Source: Panagrolaimus kolymaensis (taxonomy: Eukaryota; Nematoda; Chromadorea; Rhabditida; Panagrolaimidae). From it: a stretch of DNA of 64,000 nucleotides. Of the stretch, positions 1 to 9,154 are shown piece by piece. Location: the NCBI GenBank assembly GCA_028622995.1, contig JAJQJQ010000005.1, forward strand, positions 8,550,730 through 8,614,729, written 5' to 3'. The translations under genes and the position numbers were made by a program. The notes below the pieces were generated by a model. That model saw only the letters and a list, made by a program, of their open reading frames with translations. It searched no databases and was not told the DNA's origin. How positions within the stretch are numbered: position 1 is the first letter of the stretch; every line of letters starts with the position of its first letter.

Positions 1-1078
1 AAAGCAAAAAATATTAAATTGCGATTTCAGAAAACTTATTATCAGCCAGTTCCAACATTTTTGAATATCGATTTTACTGGAAAAATCCATTCAAAAACGC
101 TGAAGTTTTTTCATGGAAATCGTTTAAATCAAAATTCTGCGGAAATAGACGATAGAAATTTCCACCTTATTTTTGCCATTCATGGAATTGGGCATATTGA
201 AGGTGAAGAAGGAATCGTTCAAAATGCTTATGAGTAAGTTTCAAAGATGTTCATCACATTTTTTATAACACTGCTCCAAACATATTTTTTTATGATTAAA
301 GAAGGCATTACAAAATACATAAAAAAATTTCATCCAACTTTAAAAGGTCCAATAGTTATTCGAATTGCATGGAGATACGATTTAAAAATGGAAGATGATT
401 TTATTCTTGCCTCGCATTATATAAAATTAGGATTTGGTAAAACTATGGGTCTTATTATTAATGATGTATTTTATTATTTACAAAAATATAAAAAAGATGT
501 AAGGTTTACTTTTCTTTTTTCTTCTCCAAAGTCTAATTTTATTGCACTCTAGATAGCTGATCATTTGGTTAAAAAATTACAAGAAAAATATGCTTTATTC
601 ATAAAAAACAATCCAAAGTTTAATGGAAAAATTTCAATTTTAGCCCATTCTTTGGGGTTTTAGTGAAACCGAAGCCATCGAAGTTGCATTATTTCATGGA
701 CATATAAACGAAGATCGAAAAATTATTGATTCTCATGATTCTTTTATTAAACTTCATACAACCACGGATATATTTGGGAATAAACATGTTGGAACAGATA
801 GTGGAGAAACGATTACAGAATATATTGAAACAATCAAAAAAGGTGGAAACTTTTCTGATATTATCGAATTTATTCCCGCTGAAAAAAGAATTCCACATCG
901 TTTTGATTATGATATATTTAACCCGGAATTAAATTCATTTGAAAAACCATTTGCTTTGGAATCTAAATTTGTTCGATGGACAAAAGAAGTTGGATTTACT
1001 CATATGTCATATTGGAGGAGGCCAGAAGTTATAACACAAAGAAAGAAACTTAAGACAAAATACAACGCGAAAAAGTAA
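1..1078 (+). pseudogene. DDHD-type phospholipase, partial, probably broken
   Basis: This is the 3' part of a phospholipase A1 of the PA-PLA1/DDHD family, cut by the window start. Visible landmarks are the early 'FAIHGIGH' strand (about 170-192), 'INDVFYYLQKY' (about 459-491), the nucleophile motif 'AHSLGF' (about 643-660, where GxSxG has Ala for the first Gly) and the C-terminal 'RFDY' and 'FTHMSYW' elements of the DDHD domain (about 901-1014). An intron at 499-552 (gtaagg...ctctag) keeps the frame. Two joins do not: a strong donor at 234 paired with the only nearby acceptor at 301 is one base out of frame, and directly after 'HSLGF' the frame shifts by one base (stop at 661; homology resumes at 662). 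I read this as a recent pseudogene or an assembly with two indels. The family assignment is firm; functionality is doubtful. Confidence 0.6.
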
Positions 1079-1429
1079 ACTACGTTTTTAGAGCTTTTGC
1101 ATGCATGAAGGTTTTAATTATGATAAGATAAAATTCATGGAAAATTATTCTGCAAATGATCGAAGAAGAAAGACTAAATATCTTATAGCTTTTTGAAGAC
1201 CTATGACGCCATCTTCGCAAACAAATCCACCTTCTCTTCCGAACAACACACGCAATAAAAAGCTCAACGACTTTTAATGTGAACTAGGCGGGTAGCGCGC
1301 CTACGGCGCGCCGAGTAAATGTTACTGTTTCGAAAATATAATGTTTTTTGATTACAGTTTATAATACGCAGTTCTTAGTAAAATAAGGTCATACATGCTA
1401 CTATATCTGTGAAATCTTTGTGCATTTTA
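1079..1429. other. intergenic, GC-rich palindromic patch
   Basis: No gene is seen. At 1285-1313 there is a short patch of G+C with inverted arms (taggcg/cgccta) and the palindrome ggcgcgcc. It stands out sharply from AT-rich surroundings and recalls the GC-rich ends of the MITE at 52.1 kb. It could be a worn transposon end. Confidence 0.3.
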
Positions 1430-1876
1430 CTCTTCAAAAGCCCTTAAAACTCCATCAAAAATATCCTTAAGATTTTCAATAGCATTTTCATCAATTTTGG
1501 ATTATTTCTTGACATTTTGTCGTTTTCGGTCCTCGGGATAATTCATTCTACATGTTTCAAAAAAAGGCTTGCTATCAGAGTTTTTTCTTTTTCTTGAAAT
1601 CCTCAATCCAAAATTAAAAGATCCTTTCAAATAAGACCTTTAAATGTTTAAAGCGCTTCAAAATCAACAACCATCTTCATCGCTAACATTCCTTGCAATG
1701 CAAGTCTATCTGCATTCATTGCATTCATGTTTATGCAATTTTTTATTTCCTTTATTTTGTTTTTTTTGGTCATTGAAACCTTCCAATGATATCGGGTCCT
1801 TACATCCTCGAAATTAGGTCCTTGGATCCTTCCCCAGCTATTATCTCTACGGATCCTTGCCTTGATATTAGGTCCC
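1430..1876 (-). pseudogene. decayed unknown gene
   Basis: On the minus strand an open frame runs from just inside 1876 to about 1653, containing 'MNADRLALQGMLAMKM'. After a break, a second frame with 'RKRKNSDSKPFF' and 'NYPEDRKRQNVKK' follows; it is interrupted by one TAA and then continues as 'DENAIENLKDIFDGVL' to a stop near 1430. The composition is protein-like and unlike the poly-A/T background, but the frame is broken at least twice and I recognise no family. It may be a fossil transposon ORF or a dead host gene. An open frame of 114 codons at 1979-2323 on the same strand might be an upstream part, but I cannot link it. Confidence 0.3.
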
Positions 1877-2664
1877 TAATGTTTCATCAAAAGAAAACCG
1901 CCACTCAGCACCATTCCATTTCCATGAAATGAGAATGAAAAATCCTATGTAGCGCTTTCATTCATGTTTATGCAAATTTTAGAAATGTCTCCTTCCTGTG
2001 GTTTTCATTCTTTTGTAACTTTCCCATGAATAGTTTCCGAGCGCGGAATCACAACTTGTTTTACTAGAAAGGATTAACTCCAATTTCATCTCTCTTTTTA
2101 TACCACTTTGCAAGATCACTTGCTTTCGGCAGCGATGATGTAAATATGTGAGAAAAACAACACCTGTCAATCGGTGGATCCTTTGAGAAAAACCGACTTT
2201 GAGTGAGACAATTAGCTTAAAATCAGTGATCACGACAAGGATGTTGACGATTTTGAAGGTCAAAACAGTGACATCAAAGATAATTAAATCCAAAAATATC
2301 GAAAGTCTCAAAAGAGATTTCATTTTTTATGGCAAAAAACAAAAATAGGATTTCAAAGTTAGATTTTAGTGAATCAAAAAGAAGATAAACATTAGCTAAA
2401 CATGTTATCGCATAATAAACTGATGAAAACTGTATTAGTTCTAACACCTAATTTGGAAGCTTGCTAATCAAAATTTACTGGAAAAATTCCAAATGCATCA
2501 AAGACAAGAAAAGGAAACACATTTATAAAAAATTCACAGAATCAAATAATGTCAACAAAGATAAAAACAAAAATATACAAAGAAAAGGTAAGTAAAAGAG
2601 ATAAAACAATAAAAAATGAGTAAAAAACAAAGAACAAAAATATCAGCTTTTACAGGAACCATGT

Positions 2665-3382
2665 TCATTGATGATGGTTAGCAGCATTTTCTCCTTTCTT
2701 CTTTTCAACAACATTTCCAAGTTCATCGAAGAATTGTGTTTCTTTACCAACTCCACCCTGAAAATGAATAGGATTAGTTATGTAAAAGCAATAGACAAAA
2801 GGATCCATTAATCACAGCAAGCAATAGCAATGTCAATGTCATGAAAAATGGTGTTGTTACTACCCAAAAATGATGGAGATAGTTTTGACAAGAGCAATAA
2901 GCATACGAGATTATGCATAAGCAATCAGAAAGCAAAAGCGCAACCATCCAATAAAGCATTGAAAGACAACTTACATGAACGGTATCATTGCCCAAGTTAA
3001 GATCAGTATCAAGTTGAACGCCCTTTTCTTTATCACCACCAAAAGTTGAAGATGTTCCATATTGATTTCCATTAGCAAGGATTCCACCATGAGTTTGAAC
3101 TGAACCACCACCAATACCATTATTGCCAGAAACGGTGAGACCAGAATTAGTTCCCCATCCAAGAACATTGAATCCATTATTTATTGTAACTTCTTTCTGT
3201 CCATCAGGTCGTTCATCGACGGTAACATTTCCAAATGGTAGAGGAATCACGTATGCTGAAAAAAGAAAGAAGATGAATGAGAGGAGGATGTTGAAAATAG
3301 CTTACCTTGAATCGAGATGAAGAAGAGGGAGCAAAAGAAAAGGATTGATGCAAAGTGACGTGCCATTACGCAGGAAAGGCAG
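2665..3382 (-). CDS. small secreted Gly-rich protein
   Basis: The coding sequence has three exons: 3306-3366 (ATG at 3366), 2975-3255 and 2665-2757, joined by gtaagc...cag and gtaagt...cag introns in phase, giving 144 residues. The N-terminus is a clear signal peptide ('MARHFASILFFCSLFF', cleavage near IQA-Y). The mature chain has no cysteine, is rich in Gly, Asn and Thr in the middle ('GNNGIGGGSVQTHGG') and ends Lys/His-rich ('EKKKGENAANHHQ'). Two 5' untranslated exons appear upstream on the same strand: 3453-3543 and one ending at 3590, each with consensus donors and with acceptors at 3544-3545 and 3383-3385. The protein is therefore exported, but no family is recognised; a cuticle, body-fluid or host-interaction role would be speculation. 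Confidence 0.75.
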
Positions 3383-4070
3383 CTGAAAAGTTTTCATTAA
3401 TTTTACAATATAAAAATATGTTCTTTCGAAAATTGTGAAAAAAAGAACTTACCTTCTAAGAGAGCAAAATGGCGGTCTTCGAGATGACGAGCAAGATCTC
3501 CTCCCACGTTTAACGAGCAAATAAAACAATGATTAACAGCAAACTAAAAATATACTAATTTTAAAAGAAAAAATATCAAAGTAACTTACGTTGCAACGCG
3601 AGCGGCGACAACGAGGAAGATTAGGGTGGAAATATATTGTTTCCGGTTCAAACCTGAGATCGTTGAGTTGGGAGCTGCAGGCTACACAATAAACTGGAAG
3701 GTTCATAAAATAGCGAAAGTTGTTCTTGAAATGGAACTGAGATGGAAAGAGCTGGGTGAAAAAAAATTCAAACACTCCAATGTTTTTTTTTTGGCCAAAT
3801 GGACAAAATTAGAAATTGTCGCGGCTATTGATCGTGTCGTTTGAACAAAATAAGAAAATGAGAGGTAAAAGGACTGGATTTCAAATTTCCGTGCAAATGC
3901 TTTCCTTACCTTTCCTTATTTCGTTCAAAAAACTTGGTAACGGATTGTACCAAAATAATTTTATAAAATTTCTGAATATAGTGTGTTATTTTTGTGCTAA
4001 TTAAAAAGCAGTTTTGTCAAAAAATCTAATATTAAGTTCGTAAATTCAGAAATTAAGTACGTGTTTTTAT

Positions 4071-4080
4071 TGTTTTAGAA
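4071..4080 (+). promoter_or_regulatory. probable trans-splice acceptor
   Basis: The sequence tgttttag ends two bases before the ATG at 4081. It fits a spliced-leader acceptor (inference). The paralogue at 15787 has ttggcttata in the same place and lacks the AG. Confidence 0.4.
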
Positions 4081-4994
4081 ATGTCCGAAACTTTTAACGT
4101 TGCAACTCCGCAACCCGAAGAATTTTCTTCTTCTATTGATGAATTGTATATCGATGAAGAAAATGTTCAAGAATTTATAAGTGATAAATATGAACCACTC
4201 CAAGATATTGGAAAAAAGGTTTGGGTAAAAAATAAGCTTGATATATATGGGCACTTCATTCCATTTGGAGCTTTATCTTCTGTTATTTCTCGATGTACTG
4301 TCAAAGAGCTCGCCATTAAATCTAAAATATCTGTAAAAGATTTTGAAATGTTAACCAAAGCTGAAACTGTTGAGTATTTGTTTGTTAATGAAGGCATCAT
4401 CGATCTTGAAGGAAATCTTCTTTCAATCGAAGAAATTTTCCATCGCGTTCCAAACGCATATAAATTTGTGTAAATATTTTATATTATAAAATAATGACTT
4501 ATCTTTTCATTTTAGTATTCGTAATTGTAACTTTACTTTAAATACGATGGATCGACTTATTTCAACAAATCGAAAACAAAAGATTAGAGAACTTCATCTT
4601 TTCGAAGTAAAAGTTGAAATAAATGTTGTCGAATTTTATGAATATTTAAAGGTATTCTTTTCACTTTTTGATCCACAAAAATAGCATTTACTTTTTTTTT
4701 AAATATTTGCAATGAACCCCTTTTTTATAGAAAAATGCTGTTCCCCGTGCTTTTGTTTATATTTGTTTTCAAGATCAAGAAAGAGAAAGGGCATTTCAAT
4801 TAGCTCTTAAAACTAAAGTAATCGAAAGTTATGAACCCAAAGAAGATGCATTTGAAATTTATTTAAATCCATGCCTTCATAAAACTTTAATTATTGAAAA
4901 TAGAAAGATTGTTGGAAGACATGAATGGCCGATCGGTTATAATCCTCCACCAAATGAACGGGAAGAAGAAGCTTCTTCTCATTCTCATAATTGA
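4081..4994 (+). CDS. 'RTCKYFF'-family related protein, copy A
   Basis: Three exons, 4081-4469, 4516-4651 and 4731-4994, join in phase to 262 residues. I do not recognise a named domain. Its middle part ('KDFEMLTKAETVEYLF', then 'SIEEIFHRVPNAYKFV') aligns with 'KFLTQSAMVEDW' and 'LVELLIHLPNAEYV' of the two-module gene at 53.4-55.3 kb. The 136-nt second exon has the same length as the second exon there, so these are one multigene family; copy A lacks the N-terminal cysteine motif. The C-terminus ends in an acidic, Ser/His-rich tail. The Trp- and Arg-containing C-terminal third is nearly identical to that of copy B at 15.8 kb. Function unknown; an adaptor or F-box-associated role is only a guess from general similarity to expanded nematode families. 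Confidence 0.8.
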
Positions 4995-5693
4995 TATGTT
5001 TTTGTTTATAAAATTTAATTTCAAAGAATTTTTTTAATCTTTTTTAATATGTACCTTTTTGACACTTTTTTTTGTTGAATTAACCGAACAATAAAAAATA
5101 AATGGTTTTTGAGAGGAAATTATCAAGAAGTAAAAAAAGAAAGATTTTAGCGCTTACAAAGTTTTTAATCCTCCAAATATGTTTTTTTAAACTACCATGT
5201 CCAAAAAGAGGAGTTGAAAAATTAGTCTCCATTATTCCATCGACAAACTACGATAAACGTCGTCGATGAAACAAAAACGAGATAAAAAAATATGTAAATG
5301 TAAAAATGTGAAGAATGGAGAAAGTGTTTTAAAATGAGAAAATAAAATGCTCAACGGCGATTCGACGAGAGCACAACAACAAAAAATGATCGAGTAATGG
5401 TTGCTGATGGCTCGCTTGATTTGAAAAAAAAGGCAAGAGAAGCCACGCCAAAGATTACGGTAATGATAATCAAAAGAGAGGACTGTAAAGCTTTTATTGG
5501 ATTCGATGAATAAAACTAAGCATCATTGTGCCTTTTACAAAGTCAACCATAAAGTCGATGAAAGCCATAAACAAAGGCATTAGTTTAAAAATGTTTATTG
5601 AATCATCAAATGCGAAATATAAAAACAAAAATATTATAAAAGGCAAGAAGGGTATGTATGTGCTACATATAAGATTCATTTTTTTGCTATAAA
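4995..5693. other. intergenic
   Basis: AT-rich sequence with no supported gene. A 67-codon minus-strand frame at 5494-5697 is hydrophobic but overlaps the 3' part of the candidate at 5694-5983 and is not supported. Confidence 0.5.
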
Positions 5694-5983
5694 TCATTTC
5701 TTATTATTGAAATGAGAGCTTTGATAATTACTTCGAAGACGTTTGTAATTCTCGGGAATAGGCTTTTCAAATTGTGATGTTTCAACTTTGCGATATATTA
5801 GTTCAAGAATCTGAAATTCTTACAATAAATTTAATTTATCCAAAAGCCTAAAAAAGCTAAACTAAAAAAACTTAAAGCATGATAAAATTTTGTTCTTCCC
5901 CTTGAAGTTTCATGATCAATAGAAGATGCATCGATAACAGTTGGAAGAGTTTGTAGTTGTTGTTGTTGAGAGTTAGATGACAT
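5694..5983 (-). CDS. possible small single-pass membrane protein
   Basis: From ATG 5983 the frame gives 'MSSNSQQQQLQTLPTV' and then a hydrophobic segment ('FYHALSFFSLAFLGFWI'), stopping near 5831. A second protein-like segment follows from 5810 to a TGA at 5694 ('RKVETSQFEKPIPENYKR'), preceded by a good acceptor (ttcag). The only nearby donor (gtaaga) is 13 bases upstream of that acceptor, too close for a normal intron, and the two segments are in different frames. Either the exon boundary lies elsewhere or there is an indel. Taken together they would make a protein of about 90 residues with one membrane helix and a basic tail. Family not recognised. Confidence 0.35.
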
Positions 5984-6210
5984 TCTTTTTTTGTCGTTTG
6001 ATGGGAAGAATAAAAAGAAGATGGTTGAATGGAATGGAATGATAAATGAAAACAAAAAACAACAAAATCAAAAATTGTTTTCTTCGTTCATGCAGCCCAA
6101 TAAAAACGGCGTTCATTTCTTTGGCCTTTTTTCTCTTTCTCCATATTTTTTTTGTTTATAGTTTTAGGCTTCAACCTTGTGGTGGTGCTTGACTATATTG
6201 TTTGGATATC

Positions 6211-7382
6211 GTTTTAAGCAGGGTTTGGCGGAATTGAAAAAAATTCCGCTTCCGCGGAAGGCGGAATTATAAAATTCACTTCCGCAAAAGCGGAAGCGGA
6301 AGCGGAAGTAAAAAAAAGGCGGAATTCCGCAAAAGCGGAATGCGGAAGCGGAATTACCAAAAAAAATTTTTTTGTTATTATACATACATTTTTTTTCCAT
6401 TATAGTCCACGGTAACGATTTTAATATTGTATGTGTCTGTATCAAAGCCTTTGTATCCAAAGTGGATAAATTTTATTTTTTCTATATGACGATAATCAAA
6501 AGCTAAAAGATTCTTTGAGACTGTTGCATGCTTTATTAATACAAATTTTGACCTTGAAAAATGGGGACTTTAGAGTAAACAAGTGCGATAAAGAGCTTCT
6601 TTATTTTAATGTTGCCAGGAAAAAGATAAATTTTGATTAAAAAATTTCTTTAATATGGGTAGCATGCAAAGATAATGTATTAATGAACTGAGCATAAGTT
6701 TAGCCACAATATTTTTTCTTATAGCACCAAAAAGGTTTGTTTTTACATCTAAAAGCATGTCGCGCTTTCACAATCAAAACTATTTCTATTTTTACAATAT
6801 TAAGAATTCCTAAATCTTTTAACCATCTATAAATATCATCATTATTTATACCAATTTTAACATAAATATCCCACTTTTGAAATTTTAAAGAATGTCAAAC
6901 GATTTATTTCAGCTATTTTTGATTGCAAAATTAGTTTCAAAAAGAACCAAAAAACATTTTGTAAGAAACAAACTTATTTCGAATGCGCAATAAAAAAATC
7001 AAAAATGAAAGAAAAGTAAAATATTCTCCATGTACGCAAAAATAAAGAAGAACATATTTTTAATTTAAGTTTGTCTTACCCTGCTGATTTCATTCGTTAC
7101 AATGTACTGAAATAAAATTTGATTTCCCAGTGTAAAAGTGTTTACACTTTTATTATTTTTAAAGCCTTCTTTGGGCATTTGATCGCAGAATTTTTTTATT
7201 ATCCAACTCCCGCAAAAAAATGTAAAAGTTTTTGTTAAATATTTTTTAAAATTTGTTTAATTCCGCTTTCGAATTCCGCAAAATTTTGCGGAATTCCGCG
7301 GAATTTGCGGAAGTCCAAAAACATGCGGAATTCCGCAAAAGCGGAATGCGGAAGCGGAATTCCGCCAAACCCTGGTTTTAAG
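6211..7382. mobile_element. hAT-like non-autonomous DNA transposon, copy 1
   Basis: The element spans 6219-7374 (1,156 bp). It starts CAGGGTTTGGCGGAATT and ends with the exact inverse, AATTCCGCCAAACCCTG, and is flanked by a perfect 8-bp duplication, GTTTTAAG, at 6211-6218 and 7375-7382. Eight-base duplications and a CAGGG start are typical of hAT superfamily elements; Merlin-type elements also make 8-9-bp duplications. The outer 130 bp at each end are packed with repeats of ttccgc/gcggaa in both orientations. There is no intact transposase. The other copy lies at 42493-43648. Confidence 0.93.
6700..6890 (-). pseudogene. fossil ORF inside the transposon
   Basis: An open frame of about 63 codons on the minus strand of the element contains 'DDIYRWLKDLGIL' followed by 'FRCKNKPFWCYKKKYCG'. 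The W-C...C arrangement faintly recalls the N-terminal zinc-binding part of IS1595/ISXO2-like transposases. The match is by eye and weak. It is identical in copy 2 (about 42974-43164). Confidence 0.25.
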
Positions 7383-7643
7383 GCATGTTGGTATGAGAAA
7401 ATCCATTTAATAATTGATTTATTCTTTGGAAAGTTGAGGTGAAAAAAATATGTCAATATTTAACTTTTTTTCATCCCGCAAAAAAAAACTTTCATAACGA
7501 AAAAAAAATTCTGCTCAAAAAACTTTTTTGCTTTTTTTTTAATTTTTTTCCATCAAAGATTCGTCGTTAGTTGCTTCACCTTTTTTGCTTATTTTTTTCT
7601 TCTCCTCTCCATTTCCATGACTCATTTCACTTATTCCTAAAAA
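7383..7643. other. intergenic, upstream of the 7.6 kb gene
   Basis: T-rich leader region without other features. Confidence 0.5.
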
Positions 7644-9154
7644 ATGTCATCATTATCAACAGATTATTATCGATCTTCTGCTTCTTCTTCCGGTGATACA
7701 AAAAGGTTAATATTAGATCAAAATTCAGGTTTTTATAAAATTTCAAGTAATGAATGTTCCACAAGATTTTTGTTTGAATTGGTTTACAATGTCAATAATA
7801 TGTAAGTCACGATCATCAAAAGTTTAACTTTTATTTAGCATCATTTCAGCTTACAAGATTTCCCATATACTGAAGAACCACCATTTTTTGTTCCAACAGA
7901 AATCGGTGAATATATTTCCATTTTAACTGCTCGATCAGTATCTAATATTTGCAATATTCGTAATGACTCATTATCTCCGTGGAATCGAGGGAAGCTAAAG
8001 TCGAAACAGCATTCATTTATTGTTAATGGAAATACTGGCGAATATCGAAGAGCAGATACTAAAGCAGAAAGAGAAATTTCTAATGCTAAAGAATATTATG
8101 CAAAGCATCCTGATCAAAAGGTAACTAAAAAGGTTGGTTTTTGTTTTACATTTATCATTAAATAATCAATTTTTACCTTTTCAGATCTTTCTTGCTCTTG
8201 AACAAGGTGCAACAAAACCAAAACCTAATACCTTTGTCGTGATTTATTATAAAGTTGAAGAAAATTTAAGCCATCAAAAACTAACAAATTTTAAATCGGC
8301 ACAAGAATGTCCACTCATTGAAATGACTTTGTTGGATAATGAAGAGGATTCAAGAATGGAAGCTGCCCATCAAAATCCAAACAAAAAGATTATATCCATG
8401 TTGGATGAATTAATTGAGGATGGAACAACACAAATGCCCAAAGAAGAAGTAGCAACTGATGGGTATGATGATGTTATTGTTGTGCAAGAAGAAGTGCCAT
8501 CCACATCGAGAATTAACCAAAGTTTGGCGCCTCGAAGTGTAAAAAGGACATATGTGGAGGTTACTGCACCAGCAGAAAATGGTCATCGAAATTATGAACC
8601 AGCGAATAAGATTTCGAAAGTACCAAATATTAAAATTTTGTCAGCTCCAGTAGTTATTAGGAAAAGGCATTTTGGATTATTTGATCCTATTCCATTTTGT
8701 TGTGATCCACCAAATATCCAAAACACTCCTGAATCAACTTACATTGATCAAGCAGCCAAGTAATTTCTTTCAATAAAAAACTATAAATGATTAAAATTCC
8801 ATTTTTAGAAACTATTACAAAGCTAATAATCTCGTCGTTGAGGCTTATCACACATCGTTTCCATTTGAGCTTCAAAAAGGAGCTGATTTACAATTTTATG
8901 GTAAAAGAAAATGCGCTCATTGTAATGCAGAAATTTTTATAACCGATGAAAGTTTAATAATAACACATTATGAACCATTTGAATATTTAATTCCTAATTC
9001 TAATCATATTTCTACGAGTCATGGCAATCGAGTTATTTGCACTAAATTTAGTTGCTTGAAAGCAAGGTATCCATTCATCGATGAAAAATGCTTTATTGTT
9101 AATAATTCCGTTACTATTCATGAAGCAAATCAGATTTTTGATCTCATTTTCTGA
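7644..9154 (+). CDS. uncharacterised 449-residue protein with a Cys-pair C-terminal domain
   Basis: Four exons, 7644-7801, 7850-8120, 8185-8759 and 8809-9154, join in phase to 449 residues. The N-terminus is Ser-rich. Residues about 50-210 form a globular-looking region ('EEPPFFVPTEIGEYISIL' near its start). The centre (about 220-330) is acidic and polar, probably disordered, and includes a basic stretch ('RSVKRTYVEV'). The C-terminal 115 residues contain 'KRKCAHCNAEIF', followed at a distance by 'RVICTKFSCLKARYP', so two Cys pairs could bind one zinc. There is no signal peptide or membrane helix, so a nuclear or cytoplasmic location is likely. I do not recognise the family; a nucleic-acid or chromatin role would fit but is not shown. 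Confidence 0.8.
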
